From positions 1,302,001 to 1,366,000 of the forward strand of contig NZ_JAJCVJ010000001.1 of the NCBI RefSeq assembly GCF_020567425.1: a DNA stretch of 64,000 nt. The letters run 5' to 3'. Source of the stretch: Salinirubrum litoreum. Its GTDB lineage: Archaea > Halobacteriota > Halobacteria > Halobacteriales > Haloferacaceae. Shown piece by piece: positions 1 through 7,687 of this stretch. The position numbers and the translations under genes were made by a program. Position 1 is the stretch's first letter. The number at the start of each line of letters is the position of its first letter. Under the pieces are notes generated by a model. The model was not told where the DNA came from. It saw only the letters and a list, made by a program, of their open reading frames with translations, and ran no database searches.

Positions 1-245
1 TCCGCGCGGTTCAGGCCGTGGCCGACGACGCGGGGGTAGCTGGCGTCCGGCGGCAGGTGTGAGACCCAACTGCTCATCAGGTCGAGGACGCGGGCGTCGG
101 CCGGAAGCTCCCGGCGGTAGAGCGCGGTGAGTCGCTCGCGGAACTGCTCGTCGACGTGGTGGACGAAGCGCGGACTGACGTAGAAGTCGCGGTCGTCGCC
201 GTCGAGGAGTTTCTGGCGGTCGGTCGCGTCCAGCACCGTATCCAT
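1..245 (-). CDS. SAM-dependent methyltransferase, N-terminal part (runs off the window)
   Basis: The first 81 residues of a minus-strand protein are visible; the rest lies beyond the left edge. The segment ARVLDLMSSWVSHLP at residues 51-65, preceded by FVHHVDEQF, is the glycine-poor SAM-binding motif I of a class I methyltransferase group often annotated as methyltransferase type 11. The ATG at 245 is the first good start, although the frame is open a little further upstream. It is divergent from the CinA-like gene, with 110 bases between the starts. The substrate is unknown, and the fold assignment rests only on this N-terminal motif. Confidence 0.7.
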   Translation of the reverse strand, partial: MDTVLDATDRQKLLDGDDRDFYVSPRFVHHVDEQFRERLTALYRRELPADARVLDLMSSWVSHLPPDASYPRVVGHGLNRA

Positions 246-355
246 ATCGAAGCGCAGGATGCGGGCGGCTTCAGGCTGTCGGCGGGCACGGGAGGCTTCG
301 GTCGGCTGCGGACGCGACGACCAGTCTTATTCTCGTCGCGTGCGTCCCTCCGCGC

Positions 356-1090
356 ATGCAGGTCGCGCTCCTGACGGTCGGCGACGAGATTCTCGCGGGG
401 GACATCGAGAACACGAACGCGACGTGGCTCGCCCGCCAGTTGACCGAGCGCGGTGTGACCGTCACCCGAATTCTGACGGTGCCGGACGACCGGGGGCTGA
501 TCGCCGAGACGCTCCGCGACTGGACCGCCCAGTTCGACGCGGTGGTGGTCACCGGGGGACTGGGCGGCACGCCGGACGACGTGACCATGGACGCGGTGGC
601 CGACGCGGTCGGGGTGGAGATGGCCGTGAACGACGAAGCGAAGACGGACGTGGAGGCGACGATCGCCGCGTACCGCGAGCAGTACCCCGACCTCGCCGAG
701 CGCTACCCGGATCTCGATCTGGACGTGACCCAGCACGCCTCGATTCCGGCCGGCGCGCGACCACTGCTGAACACGGTCGGCCTGTCGCCGGGGTGTGTGA
801 TCGGCGGGGTGTACGTCTTCCCCGGTATCCCCGAGGAGATGAAGGCGATGTTCGACGCGGTAGCGGAGGAGTTCGGCGGGAGCGTCGTCTCGGAGACGCT
901 CTACACCGACGCCCCGGAGGGTGCCCTGACTGAGCAGTTGCGGACTGCACGGGACGAGTTCGGCGTCGCCGTCGGGAGCTACCCGAGTCGGGGCGAGCCG
1001 AATCGACTGAAGATAGTCGGGGAGGACGCCGAGGCGGTGGCCGCGGCGACTGCGTGGTTGCGGGAGCACGTCGAGACTGTGGACCGGTGA
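356..1090 (+). CDS. cinA: CinA/MoaB-type molybdopterin-binding domain protein
   Basis: This 244-residue protein matches the N-terminal MoaB/Mog-like domain of CinA. It has the GDEILAGDIENTN stretch at residues 9-21 and GGLGGTPDD at 67-75, both typical of the pterin-binding fold. Bacterial CinA carries a C-terminal NMN deamidase domain and is about 400 residues long; this archaeal form stops after the first domain plus a short tail. In this truncated architecture the role is uncertain: molybdopterin binding or nucleotide pyrophosphatase-like activity are the options known for the family. It stands alone, followed by a long repeat-bearing gap. Confidence 0.85.
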   Translation: MQVALLTVGDEILAGDIENTNATWLARQLTERGVTVTRILTVPDDRGLIAETLRDWTAQFDAVVVTGGLGGTPDDVTMDAVADAVGVEMAVNDEAKTDVEATIAAYREQYPDLAERYPDLDLDVTQHASIPAGARPLLNTVGLSPGCVIGGVYVFPGIPEEMKAMFDAVAEEFGGSVVSETLYTDAPEGALTEQLRTARDEFGVAVGSYPSRGEPNRLKIVGEDAEAVAAATAWLREHVETVDR

Positions 1091-1264
1091 GTGAATGTCG
1101 AGGGGTGTGTCGAGGTTCGGGAAAGGGTTGTTCTCGAGTGGTGATCTGTTGTCGTGGTCGGTGAACGCGCTGTTCGTGTGAGGGACTGCGACTACACCGT
1201 GAACAGCGATAGCACCGCTACTCGTGCTAGCGCACCGACGAGATGACGCACCCGCGACAGCACC

Positions 1265-1336
1265 CGCAGACCGCGACAACACCGCAGACCGCGACAACAC
1301 CGCAGACCGCGACAACACCGCAGACCGCGACAACAC
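1265..1336 (+). repeat. Four exact 18-bp tandem repeats
   Basis: The unit CGCAGACCGCGACAACAC occurs four times without a mismatch (1265, 1283, 1301, 1319). It is a locally homogenised part of the degenerate CGCGACAGCACC-like array that opens composite locus A. Exact identity suggests recent slippage or unequal crossing over. There are no spacers, so this is not a CRISPR array. Confidence 0.95.
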
Positions 1337-1379
1337 CACTACTCGTGCTAGCGCGAGGAACCGCACCGCGACAGCACCG

Positions 1380-1453
1380 CACCTCGGTCCTCCCCAGCCT
1401 CGGGGTTCTCTCCGCACCGCCCGAACCCCTCCCTCGCGCGTTTCTCGCGCGCC
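1380..1453 (+). repeat. Two-hairpin unit of composite locus A
   Basis: After the constant segment CTCCCCAGCCTCG, positions 1402-1408 (GGGGTTC) pair with 1423-1429 (GAACCCC) around a loop containing CTCTCCGCACCGCCC. A second stem CGCGCG/CGCGCG (1435-1440 with 1446-1451) follows the constant CTCCCTCG. Comparable units at 15957-16023 (minus), 31104-31183, 43744-43834 and 54983-55060 keep the flanks and loop but use different, still complementary stem sequences. Confidence 0.65.
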
Positions 1454-1507
1454 GACCGCAAACCGCACCGCGACACTGAACTGAAGCGCCGACTCACGAC
1501 ACGTTTA

Positions 1508-1542
1508 CCAGTCGAGTGGGCTGGCGCGAGTTCATCTCGCGC
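1508..1542 (+). repeat. Conserved 35-bp hairpin segment shared with locus D
   Basis: This stretch contains the hairpin GGCGCGAGTTCATCTCGCGC and differs at a single base from positions 37058-37092 in locus D, 35.5 kb away. Both copies lie in the linker between the two-hairpin unit and the GGTGGGACTGAAAGGGGC unit. Such identity between distant non-coding segments points to recent copying or to functional constraint. Confidence 0.85.
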
Positions 1543-1618
1543 CGACGGTTGCAGGGAGGCGCTCGCGCTGATCCGACTGGTCCACCGGGAGTTGCGTGAT
1601 GGGTCGCAGATTCCACCG

Positions 1619-1658
1619 GGTGGGACTGAAAGGGGCCGAGAGCGCGGGGGCTTTCACC
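1619..1658 (+). repeat. Short form of the GGTGGGACTGAAAGGGGC element
   Basis: The constant 5' end GGTGGGACTGAAAGGGGC and constant 3' end GGGGGCTTTCACC are joined by only a few bases here (CGAGAGCGC). The 138-145-base forms at loci B, C and D carry long paired arms between the same ends. GAAAG can still pair with CTTTC, giving a minimal hairpin. It may be a deletion derivative of the full element. Confidence 0.75.
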
Positions 1659-1912
1659 TCACGTTGTCCACGACAGCTTCACCTGAGTTCTCTGCGACCG
1701 ATTCGACAGCAATCACATCACTCAGAGACGTTCATCGCTCGTCCTCTCCGACACACTCGACCGAAGTCACTTCTCGCAGAGGATTTCACCCCTCTTCGTT
1801 CACGACGCATCAGTCAGGAGAGACAGCCGTGAGCGTTCGGGGGGTCGTCCACACCACCAGTCCATTCTCCCGAGTACGCCACGTCGTACCGAGGTCGGAC
1901 AAAAGACAACCG

Positions 1913-1921
1913 TTAAAAAGC
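1913..1921 (+). promoter_or_regulatory. Probable TATA box of the zinc-finger microprotein/EF-1 beta operon
   Basis: The AT-rich segment around GTTAAAAAG lies about 25 bases before the ATG at 1942. This is the spacing expected of a leaderless or very short-leader haloarchaeal transcript. It is the only AT-rich patch near the start. Confidence 0.5.
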
Positions 1922-1941
1922 GCGGCCCGGACAGAGTAGAT

Positions 1942-2121
1942 ATGAGCGAAGCCCAGCAACGGCGGGCGCGCAAGTGCGTGTCCTGCGGGATCAACATCTC
2001 CGGCACGACGGCCGCGCGGTTCAAGTGTCCGGACTGCGGTCAGGAGATCTACCGCTGTGCGAAGTGTCGCAAGCAGAGCAACCTCTACGAGTGCCCGGAC
2101 TGCGGGTTCATGGGGCCGTAA
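1942..2121 (+). CDS. Zinc-finger microprotein (HVO_2753-like)
   Basis: This 59-residue protein has four CxxC pairs (C12/C15, C29/C32, C39/C42, C51/C54), enough for two zinc sites, and ends CPDCGFMGP. It corresponds to the haloarchaeal two-zinc-finger microprotein known from Haloferax as HVO_2753, which is linked there to swarming and biofilm formation and is a candidate RNA binder. It is translated directly ahead of EF-1 beta with two bases between stop and start, so the pair forms one operon. That context fits a role close to translation, which is inference. Confidence 0.92.
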   Translation: MSEAQQRRARKCVSCGINISGTTAARFKCPDCGQEIYRCAKCRKQSNLYECPDCGFMGP

Positions 2122-2123
2122 CA

Positions 2124-2390
2124 ATGGGGAAAGTCGCAGCCAAGATGAAGGTCATGCCGAAGAGCCCCGACATCGACCTCGACGCACTCCAGGAACGTCT
2201 GGAGGAGTCGCTCCCCGAGGGTGCGAAGATTCAGGGCTTCGGCCGTGACGACGTGGCCTTCGGTCTCGTCGCACTCCTGCCGGCCGTCATCGTCCCCGAC
2301 GACGCCGGCGGCACCGAAGCCGTCGAGGAGGCCTTCGCCGGCGTCGAGGGTGTCGAGTCCGTGAAGGTCGAAGAAGTCGGTCGTCTGTAA
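2124..2390 (+). CDS. ef1B: Translation elongation factor 1-beta
   Basis: This 88-residue protein has the full length of archaeal aEF-1 beta and the family pattern [20 protein letters not shown] at its N-terminus, with the conserved [11 protein letters not shown] segment near residue 43. It is the nucleotide exchange factor that recharges aEF-1 alpha with GTP in the cytosol. The start at 2124 gives the canonical MGKVAAK beginning; frame-open sequence upstream belongs to the overlapping microprotein gene. It is co-transcribed with the zinc-finger microprotein. Confidence 0.95.
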   Translation: MGKVAAKMKVMPKSPDIDLDALQERLEESLPEGAKIQGFGRDDVAFGLVALLPAVIVPDDAGGTEAVEEAFAGVEGVESVKVEEVGRL

Positions 2391-2489
2391 GACCGCGAGC
2401 CGTCCGGTTTTCAGTTCACCGTTCCGCCAGCGACAGCGCCGGGTTCGCCTCCCCAGCCGGCGTCTGGCGTCTCCCGTGGCACCGCGAAC

Positions 2490-2696
2490 TCAGGCCAGTC
2501 GCCCGAACGCGAGGCCGAGGAGAGCGCCGACGACGATACCGCCCGCGACACCGAGCGCGATGCTGTTGATCAGGACGCCGACGACGCCGCCGAGCAGGAC
2601 GCCGACGACGAACCCGAAGCCGAACATCTCGGCGTAGTGGGCCGTGTCACCTTCTTCGTGGTCCGGGACGCCAGTAGATTCGCTTTCGGTACTCAT
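2490..2696 (-). CDS. Small two-helix membrane protein
   Basis: This is a 68-residue protein with a polar acidic N-terminus (residues 1-22) followed by two Gly/Val/Leu-rich hydrophobic stretches (about 25-43 and 47-66), so probably a hairpin in the membrane. The glycine-dense second half resembles glycine-zipper proteins. It is flanked by convergent EF-1 beta and co-directional metB. I do not recognise a family. Codon use and acidic bias match the neighbours, so it is likely a real gene. Confidence 0.7.
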   Translation of the reverse strand: MSTESESTGVPDHEEGDTAHYAEMFGFGFVVGVLLGGVVGVLINSIALGVAGGIVVGALLGLAFGRLA

Positions 2697-2812
2697 ACGC
2701 CGCCGTTCGACGCCCTCGTATTAAGAACTTAGTTACTCGCGGCGAGCGAGTCGGCACCCTCACCGACCAGCGCCGAGACGCCGACCGGACCGGAGCCGCC
2801 GGTGCCGCCGGG

Positions 2813-4045
2813 TCACTCCAGCGCGGTCCCGATGGCCTGTTGGAGGTCTGCCCGCAGGTCGTCGGCGTGTTCGATGCCGACCGACACCCGGATCAGCCCG
2901 TCCGTCAACCCGGCCGCAATGCGCTCTTCTCGGGGAATCGCGGCGTGGGTCATCGCCGCCGGCTGTTCGATCAGGCTCTCCACGCCGCCGAGCGACTCCG
3001 CGAGCGTGAACACCTCGGTCTCCTCGACGACCGTGCTCGCCTGTTCCAGCGTGCCGTCCAACTCGAAGGAGAGCATCCCGCCGAAGTCGTCCATCTGCCG
3101 GGCCGCGAGGTCGTGCTGTGGATGGGAGTCGAGACCAGGATAGAACACTTCGCTCACGGCGTCGTGGTCGTCTAACCACTCGGCGAGCGTGCGGGCGTTC
3201 TCACAGTGGCGATCCATCCGGACCGGGAGCGTCTTCGTCCCCCGCAGGACGAGGAAGCAGTCGAAGGGGCCGGGCGTCGCGCCGACCGAGTTCTGGTAGA
3301 AGCCGAGGCGCTCGTCGAGGTCGGGGTCGTCGGTGACGAGTGCGCCGCCGATGACGTCCGAGTGGCCGCCGAGGTACTTCGTCAGCGAGTGGGAGACGAT
3401 GTCCGCGCCGTGTTCGAGGGGTCGCTGGAGGTACGGCGTGGCGAAGGTGTTGTCGACGACACAGAGCGCGTCGTTCGCGTGAGCCACGTCCGCGAGCGCC
3501 GAGATGTCGTTGACGCGCATCAGCGGGTTCGTCGGCGTCTCGACCCAGACGAGTTCCGTGGCGTCTCGCATCGCGTCCTCCACCGCGTCGTGGTCGGTGG
3601 TGTCCACGAAGTCGAATTCGAGGTCGTACTCCTCGTAGACCTGCGTGAAGATGCGGTGGGTGCCGCCGTACACGTCGTCGCCCGCGACGACGTGGTCGCC
3701 AGCCGACAGCAGGTTGAGGACCGTGTTGATCCCGCCCATCCCCGAGGCGAAACAGCGGCCGAACTCGCCACCCTCCAGCGAGGCGAGGTTCGCTTCCAGG
3801 TCGGTGCGGGTCGGGTTACCGGTCCGCGAGTACTCGTAGCCGCGGTGGTCGCCGGGACCGTCCTGCTGGTACGTCGAGTTCGCGTAGATGGGGGTCATCA
3901 GCGCGCCGGTCTCGGGGTCCGGTTCCTGCCCGGCGTGGATGGCGCGGGTCTCGATCCGGCCCGACTCGCGTGTGTCGTGCGCGTCGTCTCGGGGCTCGTC
4001 GTCCCCGTCGCTCGTGTCGTGGGCGTCGTCCATGCCGGCAGGCAC
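2813..4045 (-). CDS. metB: Cystathionine gamma-synthase / trans-sulfuration PLP enzyme
   Basis: This Cys/Met-metabolism PLP enzyme has EYSRTGNPT at residues 71-79, DVYGGT at 124-129, the aspartate-bearing VVDNTFATP near 197, and the Schiff-base lysine K223 in [10 protein letters not shown]. It would join O-activated homoserine with cysteine, or run the related lyase reaction; sequence alone does not separate gamma-synthase from gamma-lyase. Residues 1-30 are an acidic extension, and an internal ATG at 4033 is an equally good start. It has no operon partner here. Confidence 0.88.
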   Translation of the reverse strand: MPAGMDDAHDTSDGDDEPRDDAHDTRESGRIETRAIHAGQEPDPETGALMTPIYANSTYQQDGPGDHRGYEYSRTGNPTRTDLEANLASLEGGEFGRCFASGMGGINTVLNLLSAGDHVVAGDDVYGGTHRIFTQVYEEYDLEFDFVDTTDHDAVEDAMRDATELVWVETPTNPLMRVNDISALADVAHANDALCVVDNTFATPYLQRPLEHGADIVSHSLTKYLGGHSDVIGGALVTDDPDLDERLGFYQNSVGATPGPFDCFLVLRGTKTLPVRMDRHCENARTLAEWLDDHDAVSEVFYPGLDSHPQHDLAARQMDDFGGMLSFELDGTLEQASTVVEETEVFTLAESLGGVESLIEQPAAMTHAAIPREERIAAGLTDGLIRVSVGIEHADDLRADLQQAIGTALE

Positions 4046-4148
4046 GCAGGGGGGCCACCTGAGGATTCCGACTCGTGGGGCGACGGTCGCGTCCTGTCGG
4101 GGTCGTCGGCCGTGTCACTCCCTGCCGTCCGCGTCGGGGAACGCACCA

Positions 4149-4156
4149 TTTATAAC
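4149..4156 (+). promoter_or_regulatory. TATA box of rpl21e-rpoF
   Basis: TTTATAAC is centred about 33 bases upstream of the rpl21e ATG at 4185. Transcription would start only a few bases ahead of the ATG, giving a very short leader. No other AT-rich element lies between the divergent metB start and rpl21e. Confidence 0.65.
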
Positions 4157-4184
4157 CGAAAGCGGAGTAACCCTTCCCAAGACA

Positions 4185-4475
4185 ATGCCGAGTTCGAACG
4201 GACCCCTCACCGGCACGCGCGAGAAGTTGTCGAACAAGCCACGAGAGCGCGGGACCTCCCCGCCCCAGCGGGCGATCCAGGAGTACGACGAGGGCCAGAA
4301 GGTCCACCTGAAGATCGACCCGAGCGTCCCCGAGGGACGCTTCCACGCCCGATTCAACGGGCACACCGGCGAAGTCGTCGGCAAACAGGGTCGCGCGTTC
4401 CAGGTGAAGATCGTCGACGGCGGGAAGGAGAAGACGCTCGTCGTCCGGCCGGCCCACCTGCGCGCCCAGCAGTGA
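4185..4475 (+). CDS. rpl21e: Ribosomal protein L21e
   Basis: This 96-residue protein has the length and pattern of archaeal L21e, including [17 protein letters not shown] and the [19 protein letters not shown] segment. It is a component of the large ribosomal subunit near the 5S rRNA region. The ATG at 4185 was chosen over a longer open frame because it gives the usual MPSSNGPL start and sits just behind a TATA box. The rpoF start follows one base after its stop, so the two form one transcription unit, as in many archaea. Confidence 0.96.
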   Translation: MPSSNGPLTGTREKLSNKPRERGTSPPQRAIQEYDEGQKVHLKIDPSVPEGRFHARFNGHTGEVVGKQGRAFQVKIVDGGKEKTLVVRPAHLRAQQ

Positions 4476-4476
4476 G

Positions 4477-4833
4477 ATGACGATCTTCAAACAGAAGCTC
4501 GACGAGGAGTACCTCACGATCCCCGAGGTGAAGGAGCTCCTCGAAGAGGTCGAAGCGGACCGCGCCGCCGACGAGGAGCGTGAACTCCGGTACGAACTCG
4601 CCCGCGCGATCGAGCACGTCAACGCCTTCGCCTTCCTCGACCCCGAGGAGTCCCGCGAACTCGTCGCGGAACTCCAGGAGTTGGAGAAGGTCGACGAGGC
4701 GACGGCGTTCAAGATCGCCAACCTGCTGCCGCACGACCGCAACGAACTCCGCGCGGTGTTCGCACAGGAGCGGTACGCGCTGGACGGCGACGAACTCGAC
4801 GCGATCCTCGACGTGGTCGCGAAGTACGCCTGA
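4477..4833 (+). CDS. rpoF: DNA-directed RNA polymerase subunit F (Rpb4-like)
   Basis: This 118-residue protein matches archaeal RpoF, the Rpb4 counterpart that pairs with RpoE' in the polymerase stalk. Visible family features are the N-terminal LTIPEVKELLEEVE and the C-terminal helical DEATAFKIANLLPHDRNELR segment. It is tightly coupled to rpl21e (one base between stop and start). The next gene, DUF655, has its own promoter, so the unit probably ends here. Confidence 0.95.
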   Translation: MTIFKQKLDEEYLTIPEVKELLEEVEADRAADEERELRYELARAIEHVNAFAFLDPEESRELVAELQELEKVDEATAFKIANLLPHDRNELRAVFAQERYALDGDELDAILDVVAKYA

Positions 4834-4921
4834 GTCGAGTCGTCGCGACTCCCGGTCGCGGTCCCGACCGGAGCCCCCGACCGACCGTGGGCCACGACAC
4901 CGGGCGACGCGCGTGCCTACT

Positions 4922-4930
4922 TTTTAAATA
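4922..4930 (+). promoter_or_regulatory. TATA box of the DUF655 gene
   Basis: TTTTAAATA lies about 28 bases before the ATG at 4954, the spacing for leaderless transcription. It shows that DUF655-ksgA can be expressed apart from rpl21e-rpoF. Confidence 0.65.
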
Positions 4931-4953
4931 GACAGTGACCGTAGACGACAGAC

Positions 4954-5544
4954 ATGACTACGAGCGAGAGCGGTGAGGCCGACGGCTCGGACCCCGAGTA
5001 CGCCGTCGTCCTCGACTACCTCCCCCACGGCCGGCCGGACGACGACAGGCCGCAGTACAAGAAGCCGCCGCTCGCGTACGGCATCGGCGAGTCGGCGTTC
5101 CGGCTGGTGGAACTGACGCTGGCCGACGACGCCGACGTGGGGATCGGCGACAGAGTCGTGATCGAACCGGCCGACGAACGCGAGTCGGTCGATCGCCTGC
5201 GCGACATCGACTACGGCGATCTGTCGAACAGCGCCGTCTCCGAACTCGACTACGTCGTCGAGGAGATCGTCGAGCGCGAAGAACAGCGGTTCGTGGACTT
5301 CTACAACGACGCCCAACCGATCACGCTCCGCCTCCACCAGTTGAATCTCCTGCCGGGCATCGGGAAGAAGCTCCGGAACAACGTCTTAGAGGAGCGCAAG
5401 CGCAAGCCGTTCGAGAGCTTCGCGGAACTCGAAGAGCGCGTCTCGGGACTCCACAACCCGAAGGACGTGCTCGTGGACCGGATCATCGAGGAACTGCGCG
5501 ACGACGACCTGAAGTACAAGACGTTCGTCCGCCGCGAGGAGTGA
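4954..5544 (+). CDS. DUF655 family nucleic-acid-binding protein
   Basis: This 196-residue protein belongs to the archaeal DUF655 family. The N-terminal half (residues 15-90) looks like a small beta-barrel, consistent with an OB-type RNA-binding domain. A helix-hairpin-helix element is visible at residues 130-142 (LNLLPGIGKKLRN). The gene sits between rpoF and ksgA, the conserved archaeal arrangement for this family, which suggests a role in rRNA maturation or translation; that role is inference. Confidence 0.88.
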   Translation: MTTSESGEADGSDPEYAVVLDYLPHGRPDDDRPQYKKPPLAYGIGESAFRLVELTLADDADVGIGDRVVIEPADERESVDRLRDIDYGDLSNSAVSELDYVVEEIVEREEQRFVDFYNDAQPITLRLHQLNLLPGIGKKLRNNVLEERKRKPFESFAELEERVSGLHNPKDVLVDRIIEELRDDDLKYKTFVRREE

Positions 5545-5649
5545 GCGAGGGGGACTCCCGCCGAGCGGTCGATCCGGCGGGCCGTGTCTGCCGAGCGACC
5601 GATCCCGAGAGCGCGGGGTTTACGACCGCGTAGCCAGTAGCACTCGCCA

Positions 5650-6552
5650 ATGACCGACGCCGACGGCGCGGCTGGCGGAGCCGCGAACACTGCGGACGCG
5701 GCCGAGGACCGCGAGTACCGCGACCCCGACGCCCTGCTCCGCCGGGCGGGGGTCCGTGGCAACCCCGACCGCGACCAGCACTTCCTCGTCGACGACCGCG
5801 TGCTGGACCGCATCCCGACGTACCTCCCCGACGAGACCGACACGAGTCACCTGCTGGAGATCGGTCCCGGCACCGGCGCGCTGACCGACCGACTGCTCGC
5901 GGTCGCCGACCGCGTGACGGCCATCGAGCGCGACCCCGATCTGGCCGACTTTCTCCGCGAGGAGTTCGCCGACGAGATCGAGTCGGGTCGACTGACCGTG
6001 ATCGCGGGTGACGCACTCGACGTCGAGTTGCCCGACTTCACCGCCTGCGTGTCGAACCTCCCGTACGGCGTCTCCTCGCCGATCACGTTCCGACTCCTGC
6101 CCGAGGGCAAACCGACGGTTCTGATGTTCCAGAAGGAGTTCGCCGAGCGCATGGCCGCGAGCGTCGGCGACGACGACTACGGCCGTCTGTCGGTGAGCGC
6201 GGGCCACTACGCCGACGTCGAAGTCGTCGAACCGGTGCCGAAGGGCGCGTTCGCGCCCCCACCGGACGTGGAGAGTGCGGTGGTGCGGACGACGCCGCGC
6301 GATCCCGACTACACCGTCGACGACGAGCAGTTCTTTTTGGACTTCGTGAAGGCGCTCTTTACGCAACGTCGGAAGAACGTCCGGAACGCGATCCGGAACA
6401 CGGCACACATCTCGGGACTCGCGGAACCGGAGGCGGTGGTCGAGGCGCTGCCCGAGGAGACGCTCCGGAAGCGACCGGGCAAGTTGGCCCCGTCGGCGTT
6501 CGCCGAGATCGCGGGGATCGCGGCGGAACACGGGGGGCCGACCGATGGTTGA
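5650..6552 (+). CDS. ksgA: 16S rRNA dimethyladenosine transferase KsgA/Dim1
   Basis: This 300-residue enzyme dimethylates two adjacent adenosines in the 3'-terminal helix of 16S rRNA using SAM. Visible are QHFL at residues 43-46, motif I LLEIGPGTGALT at 68-79, the acidic ERD near 93-95, and the catalytic NLPY at 136-139. The first 25 residues are a low-complexity Ala/Asp extension. It overlaps the mscS-like gene by 8 bases, implying translational coupling. Confidence 0.95.
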   Translation: MTDADGAAGGAANTADAAEDREYRDPDALLRRAGVRGNPDRDQHFLVDDRVLDRIPTYLPDETDTSHLLEIGPGTGALTDRLLAVADRVTAIERDPDLADFLREEFADEIESGRLTVIAGDALDVELPDFTACVSNLPYGVSSPITFRLLPEGKPTVLMFQKEFAERMAASVGDDDYGRLSVSAGHYADVEVVEPVPKGAFAPPPDVESAVVRTTPRDPDYTVDDEQFFLDFVKALFTQRRKNVRNAIRNTAHISGLAEPEAVVEALPEETLRKRPGKLAPSAFAEIAGIAAEHGGPTDG

Positions 6553-7687
6553 CGTGAGCGTCCTCGGGCAACTCCAGCCGTATCTCGACGAGATACTGCT
6601 CTCGGCCGTCGTCATCACCCTCGTTCTCGGGATCCGGTACGCCGCTCGGCGGTGGCGGAAGTCCCACCAGTCGGCGATGGCGAACCGTCGAATCCGAGTG
6701 GTCGTCTCCGGCAGCGTGGCGCTCGTCACCGGCGTCGGCCTGTTCAGCCTGATCGTCGTCTGGGGGCTGTGGGACATCCTCGTCTCCGTCGTCGACGGCC
6801 TCTGGAACTCCGATGCCAACTCGGGTAGCAGTCTGATCGCTCGGGTCACTCTCGCGGTCGTCCTGCTGGGGACGGCCTACGCCCTCACGAGCTTCATCGG
6901 GCGAGTGATCAGCGAGTTGACCAGCGGCACCGACAGGATCAGCGAACACCAGCGGGAGATCATCTACCGCCTGACGCAGGTGACGCTGTACGCGGTCGTC
7001 GGGTTGGTCGTGCTGTCGATCTTCCTGGAGGACCTCGGCAGTCTGCTCGTCGGTGCCGGCTTCCTCGGCATCGTGGTCGGGATGGCCGCGCGACAGACGC
7101 TCGGTGCCGTACTCGCGGGGTTCGTGCTGATGTTCTCCCGACCCTTCGAGATCGGCGACTGGGTGCAGATCGGCGACCAGGAGGGCATCGTCACCGACAT
7201 CACGATCGTCAACACGCGACTCCAGACGTTCGACGGCGAGATGGTCGTCCTGCCGAACGACGAGGTGAGTTCCCAGGCGATCACGAACCGCACCCACAAA
7301 GGTCGCCTGCGACTGGAGGTCGAGATCGGGGTCGACTACGACGCCGACCCGCAGGAGGCGGCCGAGATCGCCCGCGACGCGCTGGACGAGGTCGAGGAGA
7401 TTCTGGACGTGCCGACGCCGCAGGTCGTCCTGAAGCGGTTCGACGACTCGGCGGTCGTCCTCGGTGTCCGCGCGTGGATCGGCGAACCGAGCGCCCGCCG
7501 GAAGTGGCGCGCCCGGACCGCGATGATCTCGGCGGTGAAGACCGCCTTCGAGCGCGAGTCGATCAAGATCCCGTTCCCGCAGCGGGAACTCACCGGCCGG
7601 GAGGAGTCCGGCGGTTTCCGGCTCACGGGCGAGCGCCCGGCGCGTGAGGTGCGCTCCGAGGCCGCACCCGACGGGGGCGAGGAGTGA
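6545..7687 (+). CDS. MscS-family mechanosensitive channel
   Basis: This 380-residue membrane protein has hydrophobic segments near residues 17-33, 55-80, 100-120 and 143-160. These are followed by a glycine/alanine-rich pore helix (LLVGAGFLGIVVGMAARQTL, 167-186) and the RPFEIGDWVQIGDQEG start of the cytoplasmic beta domain, the hallmark of MscS. It would release ions on membrane tension after osmotic downshock, relevant for a salt-in halophile. It overlaps ksgA by 8 bases and hemK2 by 4. Confidence 0.92.
   Translation: MVDVSVLGQLQPYLDEILLSAVVITLVLGIRYAARRWRKSHQSAMANRRIRVVVSGSVALVTGVGLFSLIVVWGLWDILVSVVDGLWNSDANSGSSLIARVTLAVVLLGTAYALTSFIGRVISELTSGTDRISEHQREIIYRLTQVTLYAVVGLVVLSIFLEDLGSLLVGAGFLGIVVGMAARQTLGAVLAGFVLMFSRPFEIGDWVQIGDQEGIVTDITIVNTRLQTFDGEMVVLPNDEVSSQAITNRTHKGRLRLEVEIGVDYDADPQEAAEIARDALDEVEEILDVPTPQVVLKRFDDSAVVLGVRAWIGEPSARRKWRARTAMISAVKTAFERESIKIPFPQRELTGREESGGFRLTGERPAREVRSEAAPDGGEE

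Larger units (their letters stand above)
1184..1870 (+). repeat. Composite intergenic repeat, locus A
   Basis: The 850-base gap between the CinA-like gene and the zinc-finger microprotein gene contains no convincing gene. Its parts recur, in the same order, in five other gaps of this window: a degenerate CGCGACAGCACC-like array (about 1184-1378), a two-hairpin unit (1380-1453), a linker with a conserved hairpin (1508-1542), a short GGTGGGACTGAAAGGGGC...GGGGGCTTTCACC unit (1619-1658), and a tail of degenerate repeats reaching about 1830. Short overlapping ORFs here follow the repeat period and look spurious. Confidence 0.75.

Noticed and set aside
1265-1336. Tandem 18-bp units considered as a CRISPR array
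   Set aside because: Units are directly adjacent without spacers, and no cas genes are present anywhere in the window.
77-1468. A 463-codon minus-strand frame across the left edge
   Set aside because: It runs antisense to the CinA-like gene and through the 18-bp repeats; composition is Arg/Ser-rich and no family is visible.
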